From Paraescarpia echinospica (Eukaryota > Annelida > Polychaeta > Sabellida > Siboglinidae), in NCBI GenBank assembly GCA_020002185.1, contig CM034542.1, forward strand, positions 57,628,273-57,692,272: a DNA stretch of 64,000 nt, read 5' to 3'. Shown one piece after another: positions 26,601 through 41,100 of the stretch (position 1 is the first letter of the stretch; the number at the start of each line of letters is the position of its first letter). The translations under genes and the position numbers were made by a program. The notes below the pieces were generated by a model. It was given only the letters and a program-made list of their open reading frames with translations. It did not search any database and was not told where the DNA came from.

Positions 26601-29600
26601 TAACCTTGTCCCATCTATTTTGTGATTTTGGCAGAAATGCATACCTTTATTTACCTTATAACCTTGTCCCATCTATTTTGTGATTTTGGCAGAAATGCAT
26701 ACCTTTATTTACCTTATAATCATGGCCCATCTATTTTGTGATTTTGGCAGAAATGCATACCTTTATTTACCTCCTAATGTCGTCTTTCAATGTCCAGTTA
26801 TTTTCCCTGACAAACAATCCAAAAACTAATCAAACACATCGCAAACCCACAGATTAACAAACAATAGACGATATTCTCAAAAAGTAGCTTTTTAAAGTGT
26901 GCTTAATTTTTAGCAACAAATCAAACCCATTGAAGATATATCAACAAAGGATATCATTTTAAAGATTATCATCTGTGGAATCAAAAAAGGTAAAACACCA
27001 TTTTATAATTTTGCGACTTAATACCCACTTTAACATGGAAGGTCACAAATGGTGCTAAAACAACTAACCCACTCGTCACATGACCTGTTGCGTAGCACAT
27101 TCCGACATTCTGTCATAAATTTTATAGAATATCTGTTTCAAAATGTTTTTCTTTATGAGAAAAATATATACAACAAAGTTTTTCAAGCGAGAAATGTATG
27201 TGTGAAGGGTTGTTTGCAATGTAATCACATCCAGTGACATGCCCAGCCCGTTCACAGTACCTGGGGCACATCCAGGAAGTTACTAGTTTAATCATCAAAT
27301 GTATGTGTGAAAGGTTGTTTGCAATGTAATCAGGGATGTACAGTGACAAGCCCTGCTCGTTCACAGTACCTGGGGCACATCCAGGAAGTTACTAGTTTAA
27401 TCATCAAATGTATGTGTGAAGGGTTGTTTGCAATGTAATCAGGGATGTACAGTGACAAGCCCTGCTAGTTCACAGTACCTGGGGCACATCCAGGAAGTTA
27501 CTAGTTTAATCATCAAATGTATGTGTGTAGGGTTGTTTGCAATGTAATCAGGGATGTACAGTGACAAGCCCTGCTCGTTCACAGTACCTGGGGCACATCC
27601 AGGAAGTTACTAGTTTAATCATCAAATGTATGTGTGTAGGGTTGTTTGCAATGTAATCAGGGATGTACAGTGACAAGCCCTGCTCGTTCACAGTGCCTGG
27701 GGCACATCCAGGAAGTTACTAGTTTAATCATCAAATGTATGTGTGAAAGGTTGTTTGCAACATAATCAGGGATGTACAGTGACAAGCCCTGCTCGTTCAC
27801 AGTGCCTGGGGCACATCCAGGAAGTTATTAGTTTAATCATCAAATGTATGTGTGAAGGGTTGTTTGCAATGTAATCAGGGATGTACAGTGACAAGCCCAG
27901 CCCGTTCACAGTGCCTGGGGCACATCCAGGAAGTTACTAGTTTAATCATCAAATGTATGTGTGAAGGGTTGTTTGCAATGTAATCAGGGATGTACAGTGA
28001 CAAGCCCTGCTCGTTCACAGTGCCTGGGGCACATCCAGGAAGTTACTAGTTTAATCATCAAATGTATGTGTGTAGAGTTGTTTGCAATGTAATCAGGGAT
28101 GTGCAGTGACAAGCCCTGCTCGTTCACAGTGCCTGGGGCACATCCAGGAAGTTATTAATTTAATCATCAAATGTATGTGTGAAGGGTTGTTTGCAATGTA
28201 ATCAGGGATGTACAGTGACAAGCCCAGCCCGTTCACAGTGCCTGGGGCACATCCAGGAAGTTACTAGTTTAATCATCAAATGTATGTGTGAAGGGTTGTT
28301 TGCAATGTAATCAGGGATGTACAGTGACAAGCCCTGCTCGTTCACAGTGCCTGGGGCACATCCAGGAAGTTATTAGTTTAATCATCAAATGTATGTGTGA
28401 AGGGTTGTTTGCAATGTAATCAGGGATGTACAGTGACAAGCCCTGCTCGTTCACAGTGCCTGGGGCACATCCAGGAAGTTACTAGTTTAATCATCAAATG
28501 TATGTGTGAAGGGTTGTTTGCAATGTAATCAGGGATGTACAGTGACAAGCCCTGCTCGTTCACAGTGCCTGGGGCACACCCAGGAAGTTATTAGTTTAAT
28601 CATCAAATGTATGTGTGAAGGGTTGTTTGCAATGTAATCAGGGATGTACAGTGACAAGCCCTGCCCGTTCACAGTGCCTGGGGCACATCCAGGAAGTTAC
28701 TAGTTTAATCATCAAATGTATGTGTGAAGGGTTGTTTGCAATGTAATCAGGGATGTGCAGTGACAAGCCCAGCCCGTTCACAGTGCCTGGGGCACATCCA
28801 GGAAGTTACTAATTTAATCATCAAATGTATGTGTGAAGGGTTGTTTGCAATGTAATCAGGGATGTGCAGTGACAAGCCCAGCCCGTTCACAGTGCCTGAG
28901 GCACATCCAGGAAGTTACTAGTTTAATCATCAAATGTATGTGTGAAGGGTTGTTTGCAATGTAATCAGGGATGTACAGTGACAAGCCCAGCCCGTTCACA
29001 GTACCTGGGGCACATCCAGGAAGTTATTAGTTTAATCATCAAATGTATGTGTGAAGGGTTGTTTGCAATGTAATCAGGGATGTACAGTGACAAGCCCAGC
29101 CCGTTCACAGTGCCTGGGGCACACCCAGGAAGAGTTATTAGTTTAATCATCAAATGTATGTGTGAAGGGATGTTTGCAATGTAATCAGGGATGTACAGTG
29201 ACAAGCCCTGCTCGTTCACAGTGCCTGGGGCACATCCAGGAAGTTATTAGTTTAATCATCAAATGTATGTGTGAAGGGTTGTTTGCAATGTAATCAGGGA
29301 TGTACAGTGACAAGCCCTGCTCGTTCACAGTGCCTGAGGCACATCCTGGAAGTTATTAGTTTAATCATCAAATGTATGTGTGAAGGGTTGTTTGCAATGT
29401 AATCAGGGATGTACAGTGACAAGCCCTGCTCGTTCACAGTGCCTGAGGCACATCCTGGAAGTTACTAGTTTAATCATCAAATGTATGGGTGAAGGGTTGT
29501 TTGCAATGTAATCAGGGATGTACAGTGACAAGCCCAGCCCGTTCACAGTGCCTGGGGCACATCCAGGAAGTTACTACTTTAATCATCAAATGTATGTGTG

Positions 29601-32600
29601 AAGGGTTGTTTGCAATGTAATCAGGGATGTACAGTGACAAGCCCTGCTCGTTCACAGTGCCTGGGGCACATCCAGGAAGTTACTAGTTTAATCATCAAAT
29701 GTATGTGTGAAGGGTTGTTTGCAATGTAATCAGGGATGTACAGTGACAAGCCCTGCTCGTTCACAGTGCCTGGGGCACATCCAGGAAGTTACTAGTTTAA
29801 TCATCAAATGTATGTGTGTAGGGTTGTTTGCAATGTAATCAGGGATGTACAGTGACAAGCCCTGCTCGTTCACAGTGCCTGGGGCACATCCAGGAAGTTA
29901 TTAGTTTAATCATCAAATGTATGTGTGAAGGGTTGTTTGCAATGTAATCAGGGATGTACAGTGACAAGCCCTGCCCGTTCACAGTGCCTGGGGCACATCC
30001 AGGAAGTTACTAGTTTAATCATCAAATGTATGTGTGAAGGGTTGTTTGCAATGTAATCAGGGATGTACAGTGACAAGCCCAGCCCGTTCACAGTGCCTGA
30101 GGCACATCCAGGAAGTTACTAGTTTAATCATCAAATGTATGTGTGTAGGGTTGTTTGCAATGTAATCAGGGATGTACAGTGACAAGCCCTGCTCGTTCAC
30201 AGTGCCTGGGGCACATCCAGGAAGTTACTAGTTTAATCATCAAATGTATGTGTGTAGGGTTGTTTGCAATGTAATCAGGGATGTACAGTGACAAGCCCTG
30301 CTCGTTCACAGTGCCTGGGGCACATCCAGGAAGTTATTAGTTTAATCATCAAATGTATGTGTGTAGGGTTGTTTGCAATGTAATCAGGGATGTACAGTGA
30401 CAAGCCCTGCTCGTTCACAGTGCCTGGGGCACATCCAGGAAGTTACTAGTTTAATCATCAAATGTATGTGTGTAGGGTTGTTTGCAATGTAATCAGGGAT
30501 GTGCAGTGACAAGCCCTGCTCGTTCACAGTGCCTGGGGTACACCCAGGAAGTTACTAGTTTAATCATCAAATGTATGTGTGAAGGGTTGTTTGCAATGTA
30601 ATCAGGGATGTACAGTGACAAGCCCTGCTCGTTCACAGTGCCTGGGGCACACCCAGGAAGTTGCTAGTTTAATCATCAAATGTATGTGTGAAGGGTTGTT
30701 TGCAATGTAATCAGGGATGTACAGTGACAAGCCCAGCCCGTTCACAGTGCCTGGGGCACATCCAGGAAGTTACTAGTTTAATCATCAAATGTATGTGTGA
30801 AGGGTTGTTTGCAATGTAATCAGGGATGTACAGTGACAAGCCCACAGTGCTGGGGCACATCCAGGAAGTTACTATTTTAATCATCAAATGTATGTGTGAA
30901 GGGTTGTTTGCAATCAGGGATGGGGTGACAAGCACGTGGGGCACACCCAGGAAGTTATTAGTTTAATCATCAAATGTATGTGTGAAGGGTTGTTTGCAAT
31001 GTAATCAGGGATGTGCAGTGACAAGCCCAGCCCGTTCACAGTGCCTGGGGCACATCCAGGAAGTTACTAATTTAATCATCAAATGTATGTGTGAAGGGTT
31101 GTTTGCAATGTAATCAGGGATGTGCAGTGACAAGCCCAGCCCGTTCACAGTGCCTGAGGCACATCCAGGAAGTTACTAGTTTAATCATCAAATGTATGTG
31201 TGAAGGGTTGTTTGCAATGTAATCAGGGATGTACAGTGACAAGCCCAGCCCGTTCACAGTGCCTGGGGCACATCCAGGAAGTTATTAGTTTAATCATCAA
31301 ATGTATGTGTGAAGGGTTGTTTGCAATGTAATCAGGGATGTACAGTGATAAGCCCAGCCCGTTCACAGTGCCTGGGGCACACCCTGGAAGTTATTAGTTT
31401 AATCATCAAATGTATGTGTGAAGGGTTGTTTGCAATGTAATCAGGGATGTACAGTGACAAGCCCTGCTCGTTCACAGTGCCTGGGGCACATCCAGGAAGT
31501 TATTAGTTTAATCATCAAATGTATGTGTGAAGGGTTGTTTGCAATGTAATCAGGGATGTACAGTGACAAGCCCTGCTCGTTCACAGTGCCTGGGGCACAT
31601 CCAGGAAGTTACTAGTTTAATCATCAAATGTATGTGTGAAGGGTTGTTTGCAATGTAATCAGGGATGTACAGTGACAAGCCCTGCTCGTTCACAGTGCCT
31701 GGGCACATCCAGGAAGTTACTAGTTTAATCATCAAATGTATGTGTGAAGGGTTGTTTGCAATGTAATCAGGGATGTACAGTGACAAGCCCTGCTCGTTCA
31801 CAGTGCCTGGGGCACATCCAGGAAGTTACTAGTTTAATCATCAAATGTATGTGTGAAGGGTTGTTTGCAATGTAATCAGGGATGTACAGTGACAAGCCCA
31901 GCCCGTTCACAGTGCCTGGGGCACATCCAGGAAGTTACTAGTTTAATCATCAAATGTATGTGTGTAAGGGTTGTTTGCAATGTAATCAGGGATGTACAGT
32001 GACAAGCCCTGCTCGTTCACAGTGCCTGGGGCACATCCAGGAAGTTACTAGTTTAATCATCAAATGTATGTGTGTAGGGTTGTTTGCAATGTAATCAGGG
32101 ATGTGCAGTGACAAGCCCTGCTCGTTCACAGTGCCTGGGGTACACCCAGGAAGTTACTAGTTTAATCATCAAATGTATGTGTGAAGGGTTGTTTGCAATG
32201 TAATCAGGGATGTACAGTGACAAGCCCTGCTCGTTCACAGTGCCTGGGGCACACCCAGGAAGTTGCTAGTTTAATCATCAAATGTATGTGTGAAGGGTTG
32301 TTTGCAATGTAATCAGGGATGTACAGTGACAAGCCCAGCCCGTTCACAGTGCCTGGGGCACATCCAGGAAGTTACTAGTTTAATCATCAAATGTATGTGT
32401 GAAGGGTTGTTTGCAATGTAATCAGGGATGTACAGTGACAAGCCCAGCCCGTTCACAGTGCCTGGGGCACATCCAGGAAGTTACTAGTTTAATCATCAAA
32501 TGTATGTGTGAAGGGTTGTTTGCAATGTAATCAGGGATGTACAGTGACAAGCCCAGCCCGTTCACAGTGCCTGGGGCACATCCAGGAAGTTATTAGTTTA

Positions 32601-35600
32601 ATCATCAAATGTATGTGTGAAGGGTTGTTTGCAATGTAATCAGGGATGTACAGTGACAAGCCCAGCCCGTTCACAGTGCCTGGGGCACACCCAGAAAGTT
32701 CCTAGTTTAATCATCAAAAGTAGATAGGCTTTGTTTCAACATATTGTGTTGTTACACTGTGGCTCATGTCAGCAGTTAAGGTTGTTGGTTAGCATTTCAA
32801 AGGGATGCTTGTTTTGTAGCATCCAATAAGTTACATTGTGTTAACAACAGCTGTCAAAGTGCATGCATGGCCAGACACACCCAAGTGTTTACATCTGTAG
32901 CACATCACCGTGAGAAAGAATAGCCAATAATCATCCAACAAGCTTCTAAATTTACAATGTTCAGCAGGAAACATTAGAATTTTATTACTAACAGTCAATG
33001 ACAATGTTAAATAAGTGTATTCAAAACAAAACAGCTTTGAATAAACATATGATAGTGTTCTATGGCAATTAGAACAATTGTAATACTTATTTTATATTCT
33101 TCTACGACATTTGATAATTATATTCATAACTTTCAGAAAACCATACTATTTAACATAATGTAATGGCTCTACCTAAGTTCTTCTTAATTTATTTATTTCA
33201 TTATATAATTCTACGCCTCTACATCTTATTAATGTCTAGATGTACATTAATGACACTGATATTTGTTGCTGTATTGCTATTGACTGACAGATGCAGATAC
33301 TAGTAATATGCCCATGCCCTGTGCCACAGCAGTCATCAGCAGGCTGCTGGCAGTTGCACATTGTAACAATGTACACATGCACAGTACTGGATGACTTCTA
33401 GAACTTGTAGTGGACTAAACATTTGTTGATAAATTGTAACAAGTGAATGATGACAGTTTCTCCAAGGCATCTGGAGCAGCACTATTTAAAGATTTAGCAA
33501 TTCTTTAATATGTAACATTTTTTATTTCCATAATACAGCGCTAGTTTCCATAATGCCATAATCTGAAGTGAATTTCCGTAATGATTCTGTATATATTTGT
33601 TATTCTGATGTACGCAAACAGCATTGTGCTGGATCCATCTAGTACAATGCAGGACACCTAGTCTTGTTGTCAGTAGATCACAATAGGATATTTGTTCTCA
33701 AAGAGAGAACATGTCTTCTTACGTTGAACTGTTGTATTCCAAATAACGCATTGTTACAAATTAATTTTGCCTATTACAATATAAGATTCAAGAAGAATGC
33801 CATTAAGAGGATAAATACTGGGTGGCTTAACCCTCTTGTGGTCAGAACGCCCGAATCAACCCGACTCCCACTCATGGCCAGAACGCCTGAATACGCCCGA
33901 ATACAGGGGCACATTTAAACTGGTACCGCGAAACAATGTCATCCAATAACAGCAATTTATTTTGGAAGTTAGCATATAATAATATTGAAGTTTCACTGGG
34001 AAGCGTCAAAAGTTAGAAATTATGGCGATTTCCGGTCCCTCTTTTACGCCATGCAGTGAATATTTTAATGGTGATTTTCTGCCAATGAGATTAAAGTTTA
34101 ATATTTGCTGCGGGCATAAACATGGAAGCATCCAGGAATTATTCCAAAACACGCATCCGCAGGCGATTTCTACGATTAAATGCTAACTTTTGAGCGATCT
34201 ATTTTGTTGTAAAGAAGTATTAATGCGCCGCGCGACGAAGCGGGTGGTGTTTTTTAGCTTTGATGTAATTCTCAACATTGTCATTATGTCGAACTCCAGT
34301 AATTCGGACTTTGATGGGATGTTTATAACGAACGCTGCCATCGAAGGGGAATGTTTTGCACTATGGTTATGCATTTTAAATATAACACCGACTTAATAGT
34401 TCAGATGGGATGACGGCTATGATCACAAAGAACGCCATTTTGTATAAAATCTTAAAAATACATGCACTCTGAAAAACAGAAATTATTTCAGTTTTATTTA
34501 CCATAGACATTTAATTAGTTTTCCATACTGTAGCATAGTAATTTATGAACATTTCATTCGCAGCATGTAACCGCTAATTATTAATGAAAAAAAAAAAAAT
34601 GAATTGTTGAAAATTATTTAAGTATTTTATTTTTGTCAAACTAGCAATTCATATTTAGGTAATAAATTGACATATATATGTCACATACTTGGCTAGTTAC
34701 ACCAGGAATTAGTTCTTCAGATGTAGTAAAAATGTTATTTGAATTGGATAAAAAATTATTTATTTATTTGCATTCATGCAACCCGAGTATATCACGATTC
34801 ACTCACAGCACATTCTCTTGATTTAATAGGATTCAATAACAGGCACATATTTGCATTATTCTGGCCTTGAGAGGGATATGAACAAGGACGACTGGGTTAT
34901 TGAAAATCTTAAAAAATTGTCACCTATGTCTAACTCACTTGCCTAACAAGCTTAGTGAAAGGTTATCTGCAAATGTAAAGTAGTCTATCATGCTGTCATA
35001 TCTGTGACATCAGATTCGGGGTCCAACATTTTGTTTTTAAACGTACTCACACTATTAGCATTTAAAGAATCAGTAGCTAATTTGTTCCATTCATTTACAG
35101 TCCTTTGTGAGAAGAAATACTTTCTGATAGCTAATCTACACTGTTCCTTTACTAATATGACTTCATGTCCTCTGGTCCCATCTTTCTGAATTGAGAAACA
35201 AATGCTTGAATTAATATTTCCACATTCATATATCTTTCAAACTTCTGCTTCAGCTGCTCTTAATCTGCTCAGAGCACCAACAACAAGAACACCTGTTAAT
35301 GTCAAGAAGATAATTCACTCACCTGTTGCCGAGATCATCCTCAAAGACAATGTTTTCCGTGAATGACACAGGTTTGTTGCTCTGGAATGTGACTGTGCAC
35401 GTGAGGACGCACGATTCCATCTCAGCTTCCATCTCACTCTCGACGACTTTACAGGCTCGTATGTCTGGACAAAACAAGCACATCTATCTGTATTTTGGGA
35501 TGTCTGGACAGATGACTCAAGTACAATATTCGTTCTATCAGTGGTTCCTATAGGTACAGTCATCACAGCAGAAGTGACACGCAAGCAATTTATTCACCCA

Positions 35601-38095
35601 CATATGACCAAAAAGATACCGGAACACAGTAAAGTCTGACAATTTACGTGGACCTTTTGATATCTTTTATCACTGAACTTTGAACCTAGAGTGACACTGG
35701 TAGAAATTAAATTACAATGATGAATTCAGTCAAGGCAAGACAGTGTCAGATGCTGCTAAAAATGCTAATTTTGGCATGTTTGCTTAATAGAACGAATGTG
35801 GTATATATCTATCTGTACGCTCTTTCAAACACTACATACAATGTTACACCCGGTTTTAGTTGTACAAATCAGACATTTTAAAGAATGTATTCATATATAA
35901 AATGACTCCTAAACATGTTTTATCAATGTCACCTAAACGTGGGTTTATTAAATATCTTGGTAACTGCTCACTGTATTTGAAGAAGTGTTGTAATAAATGT
36001 TATAAAAATCTCTGTAAATAAATTACCACCATCCAAAATAATTTGATATCTTACAGTAAATGTTTGATTTGTATGTTCGATGCAATGTTGATAGCATAGA
36101 AACAATTTTTGCATGAAAAATTACATTAAAAAGATAAACAAACCCATAATGACAGACACTTACAGTCATTTCCTACAAATTTGACCGAGACTGGGGAGAC
36201 AGTGCTGCCATCTTCTGCTTCAACTTTGGGCACTGTGACCTTTAACTCTGACCTCCTGAAACAGAATGGTTATATGCAATGAAGCAATTTTAATATTGTT
36301 ATATCTTTACAGTAAAAAAAACACAATTGTAAATGCAAAAATCTTTTCAACCGATAAAGTGTTTGTAGATTAACGTAGCATTCTATGGAACTACACCCAG
36401 AGACAGGGCATCCAGACATCTACAGGCAGTTTGAGTCTAAAGGGTTAAGTATTTAGTCTAGACAATGAGTGACTTGACTGTGACTCAAGTGAGCCTCTAT
36501 GACACTAGTAAACAAGGGTGTGACTTTCTCCTTGTAACTGGAGGCAGTCACAGTCAGCTGGCCCTTATACACATTATGAGGGGTACAGGGGGGGGGTAAA
36601 TACTTACTCCTTGTAGTCACAGGCTGTCACTGTCACCTGGGCCTTCATTGGCATCGTGAGGGGTACAGGGGTAAGCACCAAGACCTCAGGGTCAAACTTG
36701 ATGAAGGGCGCCTTGAGCACCCCGACCAGACTGAGCTGCTGGTAAGGGTTGGCATGGTCGCCGTCTATGATCAGTGGAAGGGTGACCTCGTAGCGACCTG
36801 GCTCGGCTACAGGAGAATAGTATTGTTTAGTCATCACTTTTAATTATAACCAATTAAGCTAGCATATGTCTCAATACTACATATGTTATAATATTCCTTC
36901 AACATACTTTGCATCCCGAGTGCCAAACTTTTAGGAGTTCTTCTATAAGCCAATGAAGGATTTGTAAGGATTTCATTTTTTCAAAATTGTAAGTCTGTGC
37001 ATTTGCAATTTGCAACACAACACATGAGACATTTGAGAAGCCAACTTGCCCGGGCATATCTGACAAAATCTGTATCTCATTGGTCAATTCTGAAACTGTG
37101 ACAAAGTTCAACTTCACATTTGTGTAGTTGAATCTATTATTGTTATTAAACATGTCTTCCCTACAATGCAAATCTGGTGATAATAATAAGGTATCTTCTT
37201 TTTTGCCCATGAATCCATGGAAACCTGAAGCTCAGAGGCGCATCAAAAGAACAGAGTTAGTCAATTGTAAAATCGATAGATGGATGGACATGCCAGGGAG
37301 CTGTGGTGAATAAGCAAGGTTGTAAAGGTAAGTTTTTAAATGATTTGTGTAATATATTCAATTGATCTAACACTAATAGAAGCAAATTCCAAAGAGTCGG
37401 CTCAGCAACACAGAAAGCCCAAGTTCCAATGTTGGTAATTACTCTAGAATAAAAAGAAAATCAGAACTAGATGATCGAAGCTGGACAGGCTTTCCTACAG
37501 GAGTAAGCAGTGAATTAGAATGTAAATATGCCGGTTGTTTGCATAAAAGTGCCTGGTATTTAATTGTACATATCAGTAAACTGACCACAATATCGGATAG
37601 GAAACAAATGTGATTTAAGAAGCGGCATTGAGTGAGAAAACCACAAATGAGAGAAAAAGCACAACAAAGAGATCCCTCTCACCTGGACAAAACAACACCT
37701 GCAGTGGCTTGGCCTCTCCAGGGTCCAGTTCTCCGTGGATGCCCTGGTTGCCATATGTCAAGTAGGGCATGCCCCCCGGGTGGAGGAACTTAAATATGCC
37801 ATCCTCAAGCACACTGTTACTCTTGCTCAGGTCCAGCGCCCATCGAAGTTTCCGCTTTGTGTTGTTCACCATCAGTGTCCCCTGTTACCATGGCAACCAT
37901 GAGCACCATTCACATAGACATGTACTTATTTGTTCTGTTTTTGCTTTAATTTACTGTACATTTGAAATGTTGTTCAATAGTGACTTTTCATACCTTTTAT
38001 ATTTATATCAGTTATATTTGTTTGTTTAAATGTTTTTATTTTTAAAGTGTATCTGTATGTATGCAGATTTTTATGAACAGATGTTTATATATTTC

Positions 38096-38126
<31 letters not shown>

Positions 38127-41100
38127 GTATATATATATATATAGTATATATATATATATATATATATATAAATATATAAATTGAATAGGTTGTTACAGAA
38201 AATAAAGTATTCTCTTCATCGAATCTATTCTGTTCTTAAGAGAATGAAAAAGCACTTAATTCTTAGTTTAGATTGCTGTCACATTGTGACTCAATGACTT
38301 GGTTTTTCCTTTTTCCAGTACCATTGTTCACTTACATTGCCATTTTTATATCAGCCACATTATAATTTAGCTATCTGTGTGTCATGAATCTCAAGATATT
38401 TCTCTATGTTCGTTGTGTTATAAATAATTGTTAGCCTAGAAGGCATCTGAACACCATGTTGGTTGGTGAAATGTCAGTGTTGAAAATGTTGAAATGCTCT
38501 CAAGAAGCAATTAGAGAATGCTTGATTTGCTGCACCTACTAATTTGGCAGTTTTTGGACCAACCTAACATTTATCATTACTGTTTTTTCATGCAAACATT
38601 CTAATGTGTTTCAATGCTCCAAAATTAAATTATCATAATGATGACATCAATTAACCTTTTAACACCAACACTGTACATCAAAACCAAATGTTTAATAATA
38701 AAATTACTTGCATACAAATGTGCTGAACACCAATCACTTAATTATAAATGACACTTGCCATACATGATCACATGGAATGTATAACAAACTAAACTAACCC
38801 TTACCCATGCTGTATACACATACAAATTATAGTATACATACAAATTATTGTATCAATATACACATTTCAGCAGAGCCATGGATTAATACACAACAAAAGC
38901 AATAAAGTAAAATAAAACAAAGTAATTGGAACAAATACTCAGTAGGAACTTTAAAGAACATCGGTAACAAACTTTTCATTTACATTAATTATTCTTTGTA
39001 CAGGATAGAAAGATGTGCGTACAAAAGCAGCCAATGCTTATGACACAAGTAAAGGCTAAGCAAAGCCGCACAATCATATATTAGAATGCCATAGTTCATA
39101 AATTAAAATAGTTGCGTATAATTGCAACTAATTTAACTGTGAAAACCATACTTTAATTGGAAAGCACAATTTCAAACACAGTAAAACATTATGGCTGTGT
39201 CCCTTTCCTACTTCCAACTGCACTTGCCTTAAGGCTCTCCAAAACACCTCAAATTGCACCACCCCCTAAGGCCCTCCAAAAAAACCCACCTTGAGACACA
39301 CCAAAAACCTTCAACTGCACCCACCTGAGGCTTGCCAAAAAACTCCACCTTCTTCAAGCTCTCCAAAAACCTCCAACTGAACCCCCATGAGGCTCACAAA
39401 AACTCACCTTAAGGCCCACCAAAAATGTCAAATTCCACCCAAAAATGCACCTCCCTTCCCTAAATATTGGAGACTAATACTATCTCCAGCCTCCCACCAA
39501 ACATATTGGGAGGCTCATCCCCCCAGTCCTGGCACCTTTGAATTATATATCCACCCTGCACAATGACGGTCTCAAGATAGCCCCTTTGTATCCAACTAAG
39601 TATCAGTAAAACTTTTGACATTATGAAGCTAAACAACATAATAACAATAATTAACCCGGTTAGCCACAAAACAGATGATTCTGGTTGCTTAATTCTTGTA
39701 ACATTGACAATTCAAAATGAACTCAAACTTGATTCGATCAGTACTTACATCCAACTGGCAGGGATCCTGTGTTTATGGGTTAATGTTAGCACAGATTTTG
39801 CATTTTTCAGGTCATATTCCTGCATAGCCATCATAAAGTTCAGGAAACAATACCTTATTTTAGAGACTACTAAATATATATCTTATAAATGATATAAAAT
39901 ACTACTTAATTGGTAAACAACATTATAATGGTAAATATTTACATAGCTAATTTTTTTAATTAAAAAATCCTAATAGTTAGCATAGCTAACATTAATCATA
40001 CAAACCATGCAAAACAATAACTGTACACATAAATACATTTGACCAAACATTTGAGTACTTGTATAGCATGCACTGGCTTTCAACAGTGGAAGACATATAA
40101 CTATGAAAACAAGCATTATAAGCACAAACCAGTCACTGAGGAAAAGATTAATGTTCAGATGAAATAATAAGTTAAGTATAACCAACCAATATCATAACAC
40201 TAACGTGAACCTTTTCTCACCTTCTCAGTGTCCTAGAGAGCAAAAACAAGGCAGTGATTTTTAAACCAGGTGACACCCGATATATTCACAATACAAAACA
40301 ATGTTGGGTTCTGGAAGATAATGTTCGTGGCTCCAACATTCAATAAGACAGCAAGCATTAAACTTACTTTGAAGCAATTTGTTGAAACATGCGACATTTT
40401 GATCCGTCTACAGTGGATTTTGTTCATGCACTGATGTCATATGAAGCGGCTCAGATTTTGGCAGAATGATCTGGTTGTAGATGGCATTGCATGTTTCAAC
40501 AAATTGCTGCAAAGTAAGTTTAATTCTTGCTGTCTAGTATAGGCTTCGTTTAGAAAATGCAACATTTATTTCAAGGTTGTCATGTTCATCCTACACTGGT
40601 TTCACCAGGTGCTAAATACCAGTAACACACTGTCCTGAGAGAGAACCCGCCAAAGGGAACAAACTGTCAGAATGTGCCCTAAAATGTTACATCAATGGTG
40701 TATTATTTACATCAGCAGTGTAATGTTTACATCGACAGTGTACTGTTTACATCAATGGTATATGTTTAAATCAGCGATGCATTGTTTACATCAAGAGTGT
40801 ATTGTTTACATCAATGGTGTATTGTTTACATCACAGGTGTATTGTTTACATCAGTAGTGCTGTTTACATCAATGTGAGTTGTTTGAGTGAGTGAGTGAGT
40901 GAGTGAGTGAGTGAATTTATTCAGTCAAATCATATACATCCAGCTAGAACAGATGCACATGGTGTTTTACATCAATAGTCGGGTATTGTTTACATCAGCA
41001 TTGAATTGTTTATATAAATAGTGTATTGTTGCAATCAGTGGTGTATTGTGGACATCAGTTATGCATTATTTACAAAATTAACTAATTGTTTACATCAATT

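Noticed and set aside
27122..31801. Repeated short ORFs with [18 protein letters not shown]
   Set aside because: By-products of the 109-bp satellite.
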